64,000 nt of DNA from Gigaspora margarita (taxonomy: Eukaryota; Glomeromycota; Glomeromycetes; Diversisporales; Gigasporaceae): contig WTPW01001006.1 of assembly GCA_009809945.1 (NCBI GenBank), forward strand, positions 134,364 through 198,363. Reading direction: 5' to 3'. Below the pieces are notes generated by a model. That model had not been told where the DNA came from. It ran no database searches and was given only the letters and a program-made list of their open reading frames with translations. Below, in pieces: positions 32,296-43,883 of this stretch. The translations under genes were made by a program, and so were the position numbers. Numbering within the stretch: the stretch's first letter is position 1; the number at the start of each line of letters is the position of its first letter.

Positions 32296-32730
32296 CGGGA
32301 CAGCAAGAAACATCCAATTTTTTTTGGGGTGCCAAATTTATATTATGTAATACAACTTCTGATTGGCTAATTTTATTAAAGCGCCAAATTTGGGTTATGT
32401 AACACAACTTCTGATTGGCTAATTTTTATTAAGGCGCCAAAATTGATTTTTTAATAATGAGTATTAACCAATAAAATTATTAGCACGTGACTAGCATTAA
32501 TATGATTGGGTAATTTCTAAGCGCCAAATTTCTGTTTTACTATTAAAATTACCAAACTTAGATCTCTTATAACTCTTGTAAAAAGCAAAATATTAAAAAT
32601 CAGTCTTACAGATTTGTAGATTAGGTTATAAATAATAAATCTGTAAGAGGGATTTTTAAAATAATTATTTGTTATGAAGTTATAAGACTTTAAACAACTA
32701 TGAAAAAATTGGATGTTTCTTGCTGTCCCG
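32296..32730. mobile_element. TA-flanked MITE with perfect 27-bp ends
   Basis: The 435-bp element begins CGGGACAGCAAGAAACATCC and ends GGATGTTTCTTGCTGTCCCG, with TA outside each end (32294-32295, 32731-32732). The near-perfect ends suggest recent activity or conservation. Inside, a ~50-bp unit (GCGCCAAATTT..CTTCTGATTGGCTAAT) is tandemly duplicated (about 32324-32432), and GCGCCAAA words recur at 32381, 32433 and 32521. The open frame on the minus strand is incidental. Confidence 0.75.
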
Positions 32731-33434
32731 TACTGTACTACAGATATATTGTGCATTATATATGTTATATTAATTATAAAAAAGAAAAAAAACCAATTTC
32801 TAATGTTTAATTTTAAACTAACCTTTGTTATTTTTTTTTATTTTAATTTTTTAGTATGGGATGATACAATTTTCTAGTTAAAAATGATTATTACATTCAT
32901 TAAAAATGCTAGAGGTTTCCAGAAATCAGATGATTTCTGGGTAGTGGGTGGGTCAGCTGAAATATCAGGTGTAATTCTGGCCAAAATTTCATAATTCTGG
33001 TCAAAGTTACAAAATTATTTTTGACCAAAATTATAGAGTTATTAATAATATTTAATAATTAATAACTTTTGATCTAATAGACCAAATTAGATAATTTAAC
33101 TACCAAAATAATCCTCGCAATGAGAGAATTCTAGCAAGCCCAATATTATAAGGAAAGTAAGGGCCCCATTTTATTATGTCCTATATATATAAATAGTATA
33201 AATATTAATAGTATTTTAATCATAATGAAATTATAATATTCGAATTTGAATTCTCAATAACTATTTATCCAAATGAGCTAAAATTTTTAATATAAATAGA
33301 TATAAGATTGATCTATATTATATTAAAATTTTAGCTAAATCAGATTAGTCATTCTTGTGAAATTGCTTAAAAACTGTATATAATATTGTTAAACTATTAT
33401 AGAGAAATTGGTTTTTAGTGATTGCAAGAAGTTA

Positions 33435-33825
33435 TTACATAGTAAAGTCCAATTTTTACTGTATAAATTGATTATAATCGCTTAAGTAAACTTATTTAGA
33501 TAATCAAAATAGATATACTCTAAAATTTTTATCCAAATTGGAGAATTTTTATTATTTAACTTTTAATTTTTACATTCATCGAATATATTTTTTTAAAAAA
33601 TTTTAATTTTTTTGTTGAAAAAAATCAAAAGTCAAATAATAAAAAATTCTTCAATACTGATAAAAATTTTAAAGAAAGTGTATTTTGATTTACTAAAAAA
33701 AGTTTACTTAAGCAACTATAATCAATTTATATAGTAAAATATTGACTTTACTATATAGCAATAGTTGTCAATTGTGCAGTAGCTTATTTTTAGATCAAAA
33801 ACATTTTTGAGTTTTTTAAATATTA
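33435..33825. mobile_element. foldback element (family FB-S), copy 1
   Basis: The arms TAGTAAAGTCCAA..TTGATTATAATCGCTTAAGT and ACTTAAGCAACTATAATCAA..GACTTTACTA face each other across an AT-rich centre. A GTAGCTTATTTTTAGATCAA block follows the right arm, and the same arrangement occurs at 58965-59475. Exact ends unknown. Confidence 0.45.
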
Positions 33826-34149
33826 AAATTTGATTAGTCAATAGTCTTATTACTAGGGAGTATAACATATATAAACCCTAATTACATGATTTACTGCACT
33901 TTCTTAAAAATTTAATCACAGAATCCTGTAATCAGAATAGATTTGTGTTACTATAAAAGTTCTATAATTTATTAAATAATTATAAAACACTTTAGTAACA
34001 CAAATTTATTTCAATTTTAGAATCCTGTGATTAGATTTTAATAATTTGAGGCTTGCTATAATCCTCTTATTGAGAGGATCATTTGGTAGTTAAATTATCA
34101 AATTTAGTCTAGTAGATCAAAAGTTATTTACTACTAAATATTATATCTA

Positions 34150-34496
34150 GGGTGAATCTATTTGTCACCAGTGGTGCCAATCACTGGATTGTGATTGACC
34201 AATTAAATCAAAGGATCATGTATAATGTAAAAATGCAAAAACTTTGATTTTTTTTAAAAAATCACTTCTAACTTAATATTTTGTCCATGAAACTACTTTT
34301 TTTTATACAAAAAAAAAATTTCTTGCAAAATTTTACTATATACAGCACTCTATTCGAACCTTAACTATGGCTTTAACCCTGACCCTAATGATAGTAAGTT
34401 TGACGCTTTGTTTTTGTTTTGATTATAACATTATTTAATCAAATTGGTCAATCACAATCTGGTAACTGTTACCACTAGCGACAAATACATTTTTTC
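34150..34496. mobile_element. MULE-like MITE (family MU-A), copy 3
   Basis: A 347-bp element beginning GGGTGAATCTATTTGTCACC and ending GCGACAAATACATTTTTTC. It is flanked by TTATATCTA (34141-34149, 34497-34505), again an exact 9-bp duplication. Highly similar to 5473-5803, including the GGATCATGTATAATG block and the CCCTGACCCTAA block. It is inserted in the Harb-A element. Confidence 0.75.
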
Positions 34497-34610
34497 TTAT
34501 ATCTAACTTTTAATAATCATAAAATCTGATTGGCTATTTTGGTATCAGATTTGGGTAAGTAGGAGTAGGCTCATAGTAAACAAAAAATCAGCTGATTTCT
34601 GAAAGCTCCC

Positions 34611-36082
34611 TTCTATAATATTCAAGAAAATATATAAATACACCTTTGATAGTAGAGGTACTAATAATTTTATTATTATTGTCTAGTATTATTATACTGT
34701 TCGTAAAATGATCCATTTTTGCTTTTTAGAAAAAGCAAAAAAATTAATAAATTTAATTATTATTCGTAATATAGTATATATCATATGATACAATAACGCT
34801 TTTCAAAAATATATATAATTATTGTTATACAATAAATAATGAATTTTTGAGTTACATACATAAGTTAATTTTTTGCTTGTGTATTATATGATATTTTTAG
34901 AGTATGCATACAGTACTATATACCTTTGTCTACCCATATTTTACTATATAATAAGGGGTATATAGTACTATATAAACAATATAATAAAAGTATAGTATAG
35001 CTTTTTCTAACATCTAGTACAAAATATATGTATACTTGAAAATTCTAATATTTAGATAATTTAAAATCTGATTGCTCATAAAATTTGATTGTATATCTGA
35101 TATCTATAGGCTAACTACTTCAAAGATTACTTAAAAATCAATATTGCTATCAAGTTGTTGTAGCATATAATTAATTTATTAATTAATTGATTGCATGCTA
35201 TGACAATTACATTGATCATTAAGTGGTTTTAAAAAGTTGTAATTAGAGTTTTTATAACTTAATTGAAAACATACTTTATATAGTAAATTACAGTAAGTTT
35301 ACTATAACTTACCTGTGCTAATATATAAGTTACAATATAGGTATTAAAGTTGGCCAAATCAGATGACAATTTCTACTAGCATCAACATCAACTTGATTCA
35401 GCCTTAATAGCTAAACAAATAACCAAATAAAACCAAATCATAGCATAATTTACCAAATTTTATAATTGTTATTTTGAGTTTATACATATAATTTACATAA
35501 CTTATGATATAAATTACATATAACTTACATGAAATTTAATATCTTTATTTGTAATTCTTTATTTATTATCAAATAAGTAATGTACAATTCTTATTTATTT
35601 TTTCAACTCTTTTTAATAATCACCTGTACCAAAATTTTCAAGAAGGCTGATCTATAAAAATACTAAATTTAATGCATAAAATAGTAAACTGACTTTATGC
35701 AGTTGTTGTTAAGGTCTATAAGATGGTACTTGTTGTTTAGGGGTAAAGTTCATAGACTATATACAAACAAATTCAGAGTTTATTACTCACTGCTAGAATA
35801 GCACTTGTTGTTTAGAAATAAAGCTTATAGACTATCTACTGACAAGCTTAGTACTATAAAACTAAGCCAATCTCTGATACTATTGAGAAGAATTAGCAAG
35901 TAGAACAATCCTAAAGTCTTTTTAAGATGTGATATGTCTAGCATAACTTCTACCAACTCTTTTCTGTTTGGTACTTTTTTTTCTAGCCCTTGGTTTTTTC
36001 AAAATTTTACCAAAAAGTGGGCATACTAGCTTATCCCTTCAAAAAATTAGCAGAGTTTACTCTTTCTAAATTGGGAATATAT
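34611..36082. other. AT-rich spacer with a partial direct duplication
   Basis: The ACTTGTTGTTTAG..AAAG.T.ATAGACTAT unit occurs twice (about 35728-35765 and 35812-35846). A palindrome, GTAGCATATAATTAATTTA/TTAATTGATTGCATGCTAT, lies at about 35160-35200. No gene recognised. Confidence 0.4.
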
Positions 36083-36085
36083 TTA

Positions 36086-36234
36086 GGGGAGTGACAAAAA
36101 TCAGGTGATTTTTTAGGGGGGAGGGGGTAAAAAATGTTGAAATTATATATAGGAACCTGACCAAATTTATATTAAGAAGGGGGAAGGGGATAGGTCTCTA
36201 ATAAAAAATAATTAGGTGATTAATGACATGGCCC
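36086..36234. mobile_element. small Harbinger-like MITE (family Harb-B), copy 3
   Basis: The 149-bp element starts GGGGAGTGACAAAAATCAGG and ends ATGACATGGCCC, with TTA on both sides (36083-36085, 36235-36237). It is the best preserved of the three copies. Confidence 0.65.
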
Positions 36235-36237
36235 TTA

Positions 36238-37056
36238 TGATTAGGAACTGGTACAGTCATAAAACTTTTAGGTTTATTAAATAAACAAGAAATAACATGT
36301 TAGAAATCTGGTAAACACATAAAAAATTTCTCATATGGACTTTTAGTTGTAGATGTATCTTTTCTTTATATATATATAACATTTTAATAGAGATTCTATT
36401 CAATATTATATAATTTTACTATCATATGCAGACTTATTAGCACCTTTATTTTTTTCATTTTTTTTTACTTTTTTTCTTTGGTTTCATTTAATTTTATTTT
36501 TTTCATTTGGTTGTAATTTTGGTTTTTAATTTGGTTTTATTGTTTAGGTAGTTTAATTTTGCCCCTATTTAATCTTTTCTTTTTTTTTATTCTGCTATAT
36601 GAGAAGCTCAAGAAGAAAGTTTTTAGAAGGAATTAATATTAAAGTAAGGTAGCTGAGACCTAAGTTATTCTCTAATAAATTCTAAGTTAAGTTTTGTTAG
36701 GGCTTAAAAACTAACAAATATCAGTACAACAACTATACCTGGATACTAGTAGAGTTATCAGATACTAGCCTCATTATCATTAAATCATAAATTTATATAT
36801 TTATTCTATATAAATTTTTAATAAAAAAAGGGCAAGGTTGTAAATTAAAAAAAATACTTATTTATTTTTAATTAACATTCAAATATACTTATTAATGAGT
36901 TTCAAAATTAACAAATAAGTTGCATATTTCAGAATATGTAGAATTTTTTAAATAGTATTTTTACTATATAAATTATAAATTGGAAAAATAAAATGATTTA
37001 TCTGAATTTGATACAAAATATAATTATCTAAATCAAAGTTATTCAATATTTCTAAA
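36238..37056. other. T-rich low-complexity DNA
   Basis: A strongly T-rich tract at about 36430-36600 resembles the start of the window and the complement of the A-rich tract at 13690-13800. The remainder is AT-rich with no supported feature. Confidence 0.45.
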
Positions 37057-37275
37057 TTAGACTTTCCATATAAATGCGAAAAAAAGTTGGTATAATAGTA
37101 GTTTAGTAACAGGATCTGGCAAGTTAGCTTTTATGAATTCGCATTTAATAAGATCAAGTATAAAGGCTTTGGTGTATGCAATACCATAAGTATGAATTGT
37201 TCCTCTATTTTAAAATTCATTATAATCAAAATAGTTTTCAAGGTTCTCTATCTTATTAAGTTTTTGTTTTTCCAT
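37057..37275 (-). pseudogene. small eroded coding fragment, unidentified
   Basis: From an ATG at 37275 the minus strand reads MEKQKLNKIENLENYFDYNE, one TAA, then NRGTIHTYGIAYTKAFILDL and FIKANLPDPVTKLLLYQL, to a stop at 37057. That is 72 codons with a single interruption. The last part overlaps a repeat shared with about 18040, so it may belong to a transposon. No family recognised. Confidence 0.35.
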
Positions 37276-37895
37276 AGTTTGTTATAAAGGTTGTTTAATT
37301 TATATAGTAAAAGAGATATATGTATAAAGAATGATTTGATAGTAAATGTTGTTATTGTTAGTTGTTAATAAATGTGATGTAAATAATTCTATTTATCTCT
37401 GCTATAGTAGGTGTGTAAAAAATTTGATGTAGGCTATATGCTCGTAGCATAGCATATACTTGTAGTTGTTTTTTTATAAAAAATGGTGCAATAGTGCATA
37501 AGTTTGAGGATAATAGAGTTGTTATTGATTTATTTATCTTTGTTTATGAGTATATATACTATGTAATAAGATCAGTATGCATGGGATAGTTTGGTATGAT
37601 ACATTTTTTTGCTTTAATAGCCTGCAAGTATTTTGGAAGTTTCCTCTTTTTTCAATATTTAGATAAGACCAGAATGGCCAGTACCAATAGAGTCTGAAGT
37701 AGAAATCAGAGCAAAGTATTTGTAGTTTGATATATTTACCATAATTTTTAGTATTTGACTAGTTGAAAAGATTGTTAATTAGATTTTTATAATGACCTTT
37801 TCCTATAGGAAAAAGGTTAGAAAAAATTATAGTCTTTATATTTTTATTATTATAGAATATTAGAAAATTTTAGTTATCTAGTTCTATGATATCAG

Positions 37896-38243
37896 CTAGT
37901 AGATTAGTATATTTATATCTTCATTATATATTTTAGGTAGAAAAGAGTGATTTGGAACAACTAATTGTAGTAAGTTGAATAAGTAAGAGTTAGTAGGAGT
38001 AATTTGTATACCAGTTAGTAAAGGGGTTGGTATTGATTCAAGTAGGCGTGGTATAGTAATTTTTATATAGGTTTTTATAACAGTTGAGTAATGGATTATT
38101 TTTTTTAAGCCACATCTAGCAGTTAGTAAAGAATTATAAAACCAATTAGTTTGATTAGTAAATTCCAGAAATGCTTTAACTAATCTGAAATATAATTGGA
38201 GTGCATGTGGATTTTTACTTAGTGAGATATCTTCTTCTAAAAA
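37896..38243 (-). pseudogene. 115-codon open fragment without start, unidentified
   Basis: The minus strand is open for 115 codons and lacks Met at the front. It begins FLEEDISLSKNPHALQLYFR and includes FTNQTNWFYNSLLTARCGLK, TIPRLLESIPTPLLTG and LLQLVVPNHSFLPKIYNEDI. The composition is clearly protein-like. A frameshift joins it to similar text upstream. Together with 38526-38693 and 37057-37275 it suggests one or more decayed minus-strand genes. Confidence 0.4.
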
Positions 38244-38525
38244 TCAATATGTTGTATATGAATTGAACTGGAAGCTTTTCCTAATGAGCAGAATAAGCAA
38301 ATAAGTAATAAGTATTTATAGTAAAACATTGGTACATTTTGGATTTCTAGATGAATTTGAGATAATATTGGTAAAAATCTTCTAGTTTTCTTTGCTTTGT
38401 AGCTAGTACATATAGTGATTTTGGTATTATTTGTATTTAGATGTATAGATATTTCAGAAAATGCTAGTAGTATATATATTGTATACTAGGTTCAACAGTG
38501 ATCCATTATGTTGTTGATTCAAATA

Positions 38526-38693
38526 TTATATCAAACAGTAACAATATAGTATATGAGAATGGTCATATAGGATCTTAGTATTAAATTGATAAAGTAGAGC
38601 AAGTAATTTAGCTAAAGTTATCCATGAGGATGATGATTCTGGTTCTGAATATAGTTGAGAATTATGGTAAGTTGGTTCATTATTAGTATTTGT
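38526..38693 (-). pseudogene. 55-codon open fragment, unidentified
   Basis: Open between a TAA at 38694 and a TAA at 38526. It reads TNTNNEPTYHNSQLYSEPES, then SSSWITLAKLLALLYQFNTK, then ILYDHSHILYCYCLI. It lies in the same orientation as, and upstream of, the 37896-38243 fragment. The stops on each side are TAA, as expected from decay of CAA/AAA codons in AT-drifting sequence. Function unknown. Confidence 0.35.
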
Positions 38694-38699
38694 TTATAT

Positions 38700-39950
38700 T
38701 TGATTGATATCATTTTGTAGAGTGTAAGATAAAAAAAATATATGAAAAATAATAATCTTCATTTTCAGAATTAGTGGTATTACTTTATTGAGGTTTTGAG
38801 CATTAAGATAATTTTGGCTAATCATTAAAAGGTTGTTAGTATTGTATTGTAAAAGGTTTGAGATTTACTTTGCTAATTTACTTGTAAGTTTAAATTAGGT
38901 GTATCTAAAAACTGCAAGAAATAAAAATTGGTTTGATATTTATTTTAGTAAGTTTCTGTGGGATTGAATTTTTTGGTGTCGAAATGAATTTAGAGGGTCT
39001 ATTTTAGTATGAGGTTTTAGTTTTTAGTTTGGTAAGTTGTGGATAATTGTTTATAATTTTAATAATAAGGAGGTATTTTATTTATTTAGTGTTAGTATTT
39101 TTTTAGACTAAAATATTTACTTGCTATATTTATTAAATAGAACAGGCATAATGTATTATAAGAATGTACATTGTAATTATATATTTAATTACTTTTTTTT
39201 ACACAAAGATAGATATTCAAGGTTGCTTATTACTGAGTTATTGTAGCAAAGTATTTTGATATTTAATCTGAGTACTAATTTTGTTTACAGTTTTTATTGT
39301 AATGTGCTATTTTAAATATAAAGTCAGTTGGTTTAATAAGAGTTCAGTTAAAGTGAATAGCTGATTATAATTATAAAGAGGCACAAGGTTTTTTTGTTTT
39401 TTATCTTTTTTTAGATTAGTATTTGTTTGCACAATAAATATTTTATCAAGGTTAAGAGAGTTTATCACAATTAGTAAGATCAGCTTTTTACTTTAACAAT
39501 TATTGATGTTTAGTTTAATAATTTGAGATATTTTTTAAAGTTTTATTGGTTGAATTTTAATTTTATTGAATTAGTAAGTTTATTAGTTCTTTTAATTATA
39601 AAATATAGTAAGATCGAGAGATGAAAATTAGATTATTTCAAAGATGAAATAATAAATATTTAATATATATTTTATCCTTTAGTTTTTTAATATTTTATAA
39701 GTATAATAATATCATATTATTAAAATATGTAATTTTATTTATTTTAGAGTTTTAATTATTTTAATTAGAATGCTGGTATCAATTTTTATAATTAAGTAAA
39801 ACAGTTTTTTATTAAAGGTAGATATGTTTTTAGCTTAATACAAATAATGTTTATTTTGTTATAGTTATATTTATTTTCAGATAATTTGCTAATTGATTTA
39901 TAAGTAATAGAAAAAATATTTTCTTGGATTTGTCCAAATAGTATATAATA
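38700..39950. other. AT-rich DNA, possibly further decayed coding sequence
   Basis: The plus strand is T-rich with TTAG/TAAG words, and the minus strand gives scattered peptide-like stretches (for example LNSFRHQKIQSHRNLLK near 38950-39000) separated by many stops. No supportable gene call. The frame at 39792-40049 runs into a palindrome and is doubtful. Confidence 0.3.
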
Positions 39951-40516
39951 TATACTGTCACAGATGATCGTGAAATCAGATGATAGTAAAATCCACATAA
40001 TCTCTGTATGCATCAGATTTCCTAAAATTTCTGGAAATTGAGTAAACAATTAATCCAATAATCTACACTACATAATCAAAACAATCAAATGCTATAACCA
40101 GTCATTATGTTTATATGCTGCATAAATTATATTCTTGATATCTATATATAAAAGACCTTCTAACTATATCAAAAAGGCTCTCTAACCCTATTTCTAACCC
40201 TAATCACAAGATAAAAAAGAGTCTATAAAACTATTAACAAAAAAAATTTTGCCTCATGTTTAGGGTTAGAGTTAGGATCACCTTTTTGATATAGTTAGAA
40301 GGTCTTTTATATATAGATATCAAGAATGCGATTTATGCAGCATATAGGCAATATTGAATTAACCCCTCTAGTTATAGCATTTGATTGTTTTAATTACATA
40401 GTGTAGATTGATTAGATTGAATGTTTCCACGATTTTTAGAAATTTTAGGAAATCTGATGATATGGAGATCATATAGATTTCACTATCATCTGATTTCATG
40501 ATCATTTGTGACATAT
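39951..40516. mobile_element. foldback element, near-perfect long palindrome
   Basis: The arms at about 39951-40180 and 40265-40516 mirror each other: CTGTCACAGATGATCGTGAA at the outer left and TTTCATGATCATTTGTGACA at the outer right. TCTATATATAAAAGACCTTC and GAAGGTCTTTTATATATAGA lie near the centre. The loop holds CTAACCCTATTTCTAACCC and its inverse. Non-coding. Confidence 0.65.
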
Positions 40517-40877
40517 ATTATTCAGAAACCAGAGATTCAATTTTTATTAGAATCTTTTTTGTTATAATAAGAAGTATTGTTTTTAGATAGAATAGGCATA
40601 ATGTTGTCAGTGTATTATCTTTGCATAATCTGCTTTTTTGCCTTTATCTACATTGTATTCAGTATGGGTAGATTGGTTGCTTTAATTTGAAGAATATCCT
40701 ATAGTTGAAGTTATTTGAGAAAAATATTAAGTAAGGGATTAAATTTACAATGAATAGTGAAGATTTGTTAGCTATAGTATAGTTATACCTCTCATTTGGT
40801 TATACAGCTTGAAGTTAAGTAATTCTTGCAAAGTCAGAAGTAAAATTAGAAGTTGTAGAGTTTGAAGTACTGTTTGG

Positions 40878-41163
40878 TAGAGTTCCACTATTTGATTTGA
40901 TCTTCAAATATTTGAATCAAATATTTGATCAAATTCAAATTCAAATTTGATTTTATTTGATTTGATCAAATTCAAATATGGTCAAATTTGATTTGATTTG
41001 ACAAATATTTGATTTGATTTGAAAATTACTATTGAAAATTCAAATTCAAATCAAATTCAAATTCAAATATTTGGATCAAATCAAATTCAAATCTGCATCA
41101 ATTTGATTTGATCAAATTCAAATTGATCCAATATTTGATTTGATTTGAATTTGAGGAACTCTA
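40878..41163. mobile_element. hAT-like MITE made of TTTGATTTGATC repeats
   Basis: The 286-bp element has ends TAGAGTTCC and GGAACTCTA. It is flanked by CTGTTTGG (40870-40877) and CAGTTTGG (41164-41171), an 8-bp duplication with one mismatch. The interior is almost wholly repeats of TTTGATTTGATCAAATTCAA in both orientations, so it is a palindrome at several scales. It interrupts the decayed gene at 40815-43071. Confidence 0.65.
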
Positions 41164-41379
41164 CAGTTTGGTTTGTTTCTTATTATTTGTTTTTTTGTAG
41201 TAAATTGAGTTAGAGTATGTATTAAATTTTTTGGCAATATGTTCAAGTTCTGGTCTTTTATATTTACTAGTTTGTTTTGAATAGGCATTTACTTTGGAAG
41301 CAGATTGAGATATAGATAAGGGAAGAGGATAATTCCATTCTATAGCTCATAAAGAATATAGCTGAATTTGTAAGTAGTA

Positions 41380-42494
41380 CAGTTGTCTCCTATATAATCA
41401 CATGTTTTGTTTTATACTTCTTTGGTGAATATATAAAGGTGTACTTACAATACTTACAAAGAATTACCTCTATAATCACTTCATATAAAATAATAAAATA
41501 AAAGTGATTATAAGAAGGTAAAATATAATAAAAATTTTTAAAAAAAAAATTTAAAAATTTTTATATACAAATGCAAATAGTTGTTATATATAAAAGTCTA
41601 AATATTATTAAATGAATTAACTTTAATGTATAAGAAAACTTATTCAGGAGAACAAAATATACTTGCTATAAAAGTTTCAAATAAATCAGAAAATTTTTTA
41701 TTAATTCATTTCTTCATTTTACCTTCTGTGAAAAAATAAAAATATTTTAAATTTTTTTCTCTCAGAAATGTAAAATGAAGAAATGTATTAATAAAAAATT
41801 TTTCAATTTACATTAAAATTGTATAGAAAGTCTATTTTGTCTTTCTAAAATAAATTTTTTTATTGCATAAAAGTTGATTTACTTAGTTAAATTTAGACTT
41901 ACTTATATGATAACTATCTGTGTTCGTATATAAAATTTTTTAAATAAATGTTTTTAAAAAATTTTTATATATGAATGCAGATAGTTGTCATATATAAAAG
42001 TCTAAACTTGACTAAGTTATAAAAAAAGTTATTTGGAAGAACAAATACACTTACTGTAAAATTTTGATGTAAATTGAAGAATTTTTTATTAATATTTTCT
42101 TTATTTTATATTTCTGAAAAAAAATTTTAAAATTTTTTAATTTTTTTTGCAGAAGCATAAAATGAAGAAATGAACTAATAAAAATTTTCTGATTTATGTG
42201 AAACTTTTATAGCAAGCGTATTTTGCTCTTCTGAACAACTTTTCTTATTACATAAAAGTTGATTCTCTTATTAATATTTAGACTTTATATATAACAACTA
42301 TTTATAGTTATAATTATAAAAAAGTAATTTTATTATTAAATTTATTTAAAAATTTTCAAAAAAAGGTGATAGTAATTATAAGCAATTGTGACTAGATAGA
42401 GGTATTTTAAATATAAAAAAATTGGTAATATATTTTAGTATGATTATATAGAATATGTGATTACATATGAGGTAACTTTATATAGAGATGACTG
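41380..42494. mobile_element. pogo/Tigger-like MITE with internal inverted repeats
   Basis: Begins CAGTTGTCTCCTATATAATC and ends in the complement of CAGTCATCTCTATATAAAG, with TA at both outer edges (41378-41379, 42495-42496). TATAATCACTT words lie near both ends. The interior (about 41545-42300) holds inverted arms such as AACTATCTG..TATATAAAATTTTT and AGTTGTCATATATAAAAGTC. It splits the decayed gene. Confidence 0.6.
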
Positions 42495-43071
42495 TATAAG
42501 CTCTCAATTTACAGAAAAAATTGGTCTTCATGTTGTTGTTTTAGCTACATTGGCATGTTGATTATAAAGAAGATATTTGTATAAAATTGATATTTGAAAT
42601 TGATTTTCTACTACTCCATTATAGACATCTTTTTTTAATCTAAATATTCTTGATTATTTTCTGTTACAGCTGGATCCTGTACTAGTGCTATAAATATTCC
42701 AAATGCTAGAGCAATTAGAAGGTTGTAAATTATAAGTTTATCACCAAGTGCAGTAATATTCAAAGGAATATACTAATTAAGCATTATCTAGTATTAAACA
42801 GAAGGAAGATATTAATATTATTTATTAATGATAATACTTTTTAATTAATATGTCTATTATGTTTAATTCATCATTTTCTATTGCAAATCTTCCAATGATT
42901 TAATGCAATAGTTTTTTTCCAGATTTTTTTAATTAATTCAAAGCAAAATATTTTGAATTTGTATTCTACAAATTTATCTTCTCCAGCTCTGTATATAGCA
43001 ATTCCAGTAGTATATTTGTTGGCATTTGAAGAGCATTTGATAAATAAAACTGCATTAAAGATAGAAGTCAT

Positions 43072-43470
43072 ATTATATTATAACAATTATGATAGAAGAT
43101 CAAAGTATTGAATATTATGTTTTAAGGTTTTTATGCTTTATATTTTTTTTTATTAATAACTTTTTTAAAATATTATGGTATAGTTTTAATTTTTTTGATA
43201 AAATATTAAACCTATAAGTTTTTATTTTATTTTTTACTAATTCATTCATAAGATAATTAAGGGTGTTGATATTAAGCTTATCGAATTGAATTTACTTTTA
43301 CAGATTTTTAAAGGTAGAGAGTACTATTTTAAAATTATATATAATCTTAATGGTAAATTTTTTTTATAATTAATTTTATGAAAAATTATATTAAGTAAAC
43401 TAATTTTAATACTTAAGACAAGTTTGTAGAGCAGGTTTTTCTGATTTTAATAATAGAAATTTAATATGCT
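43072..43470. other. AT-rich spacer, nothing recognised
   Basis: Low-complexity AT-rich DNA between the decayed gene and the foldback MITE that hosts the LINE. Confidence 0.5.
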
Positions 43471-43883
43471 TCGCACCCTGCATTGTGCTTTTATATCGCA
43501 CCCTAATTTTATTGGTTAAATTTGCAGATCATTTTTTTTAAAAAATAAACAATTTTTTGTTAAAATTTTTAGATTAAGAATTACACTAAGAAATTTTAAA
43601 ACAAATCTTAAATTTTTTCGCACCTATATGCAAAATTTAGTGCTGAACAAGTTTACTTAGTCGCATTAGAAAGATTATCTTAATAAAATTTAGAGAAATT
43701 GTCAAAAAATGAGTTTTTTTTTTTTTTTTTTAAAGAGAGGTCTATCCTCTATTTCTTTATTTATGATTTTGCAGATAATTACATATATTGATTTACATGA
43801 AGGGATTTGCTAATCTATTGTGAAGTAGAGGTAAGAGCTAGTTTACTCTCGACCTTATTCTTTACCAGAATGGTCGTAGACCT

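Larger units (their letters stand above)
32912..34610. mobile_element. Harbinger-like foldback MITE (family Harb-A), older copy with nested insertions
   Basis: The ends (AGAGGTTTCCAGAAATCA; reverse of TGATTTCTGAAAGCTCCC) and the adjoining GGGTGGGTCAGC..ATATCAGGT and TTCTGGCCAAAATT blocks match the element at 2036-2939. The outward-facing GAGACGA-type modules are at about 33060-33145 and 34030-34130. Flanking TAA/TTA is no longer recognisable. It contains a foldback (33435-33825) and a MULE-like MITE (34150-34496). Confidence 0.6.
40815..43071 (-). pseudogene. decayed gene, possible nucleic-acid-binding-like protein, split by two MITEs
   Basis: Peptide fragments follow in order on the minus strand. 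First comes MTSIFNAVLFIKCSSNANKY and TTGIAIYRAGEDKFVEYKFK (43071-42890). A frameshift leads to IIGRFAIENDELNIID (about 42890-42835). Then GDKLIIYNLLIALAFGIFIA and LVQDPAVTENNQEYLD (about 42755-42645), then QHANVAKTTT (about 42560-42530). Beyond the MITE at 41380-42494 come IEWNYPLPLSISQSASKVNA and KYKRPELEHIAKKFNTYSNS. Beyond the MITE at 40878-41163 comes STSNSTTSNFTSDFARIT and a stop. The alternating beta-strand pattern followed by a Ser/Thr/Lys-rich tail would fit an OB-fold-type protein, but this is inference only. Several frameshifts and stops. Confidence 0.4.

Noticed and set aside
32517-32756. 79-codon minus-strand frame
   Set aside because: It spans the end and flank of a TA MITE, so it cannot be an ancestral gene.
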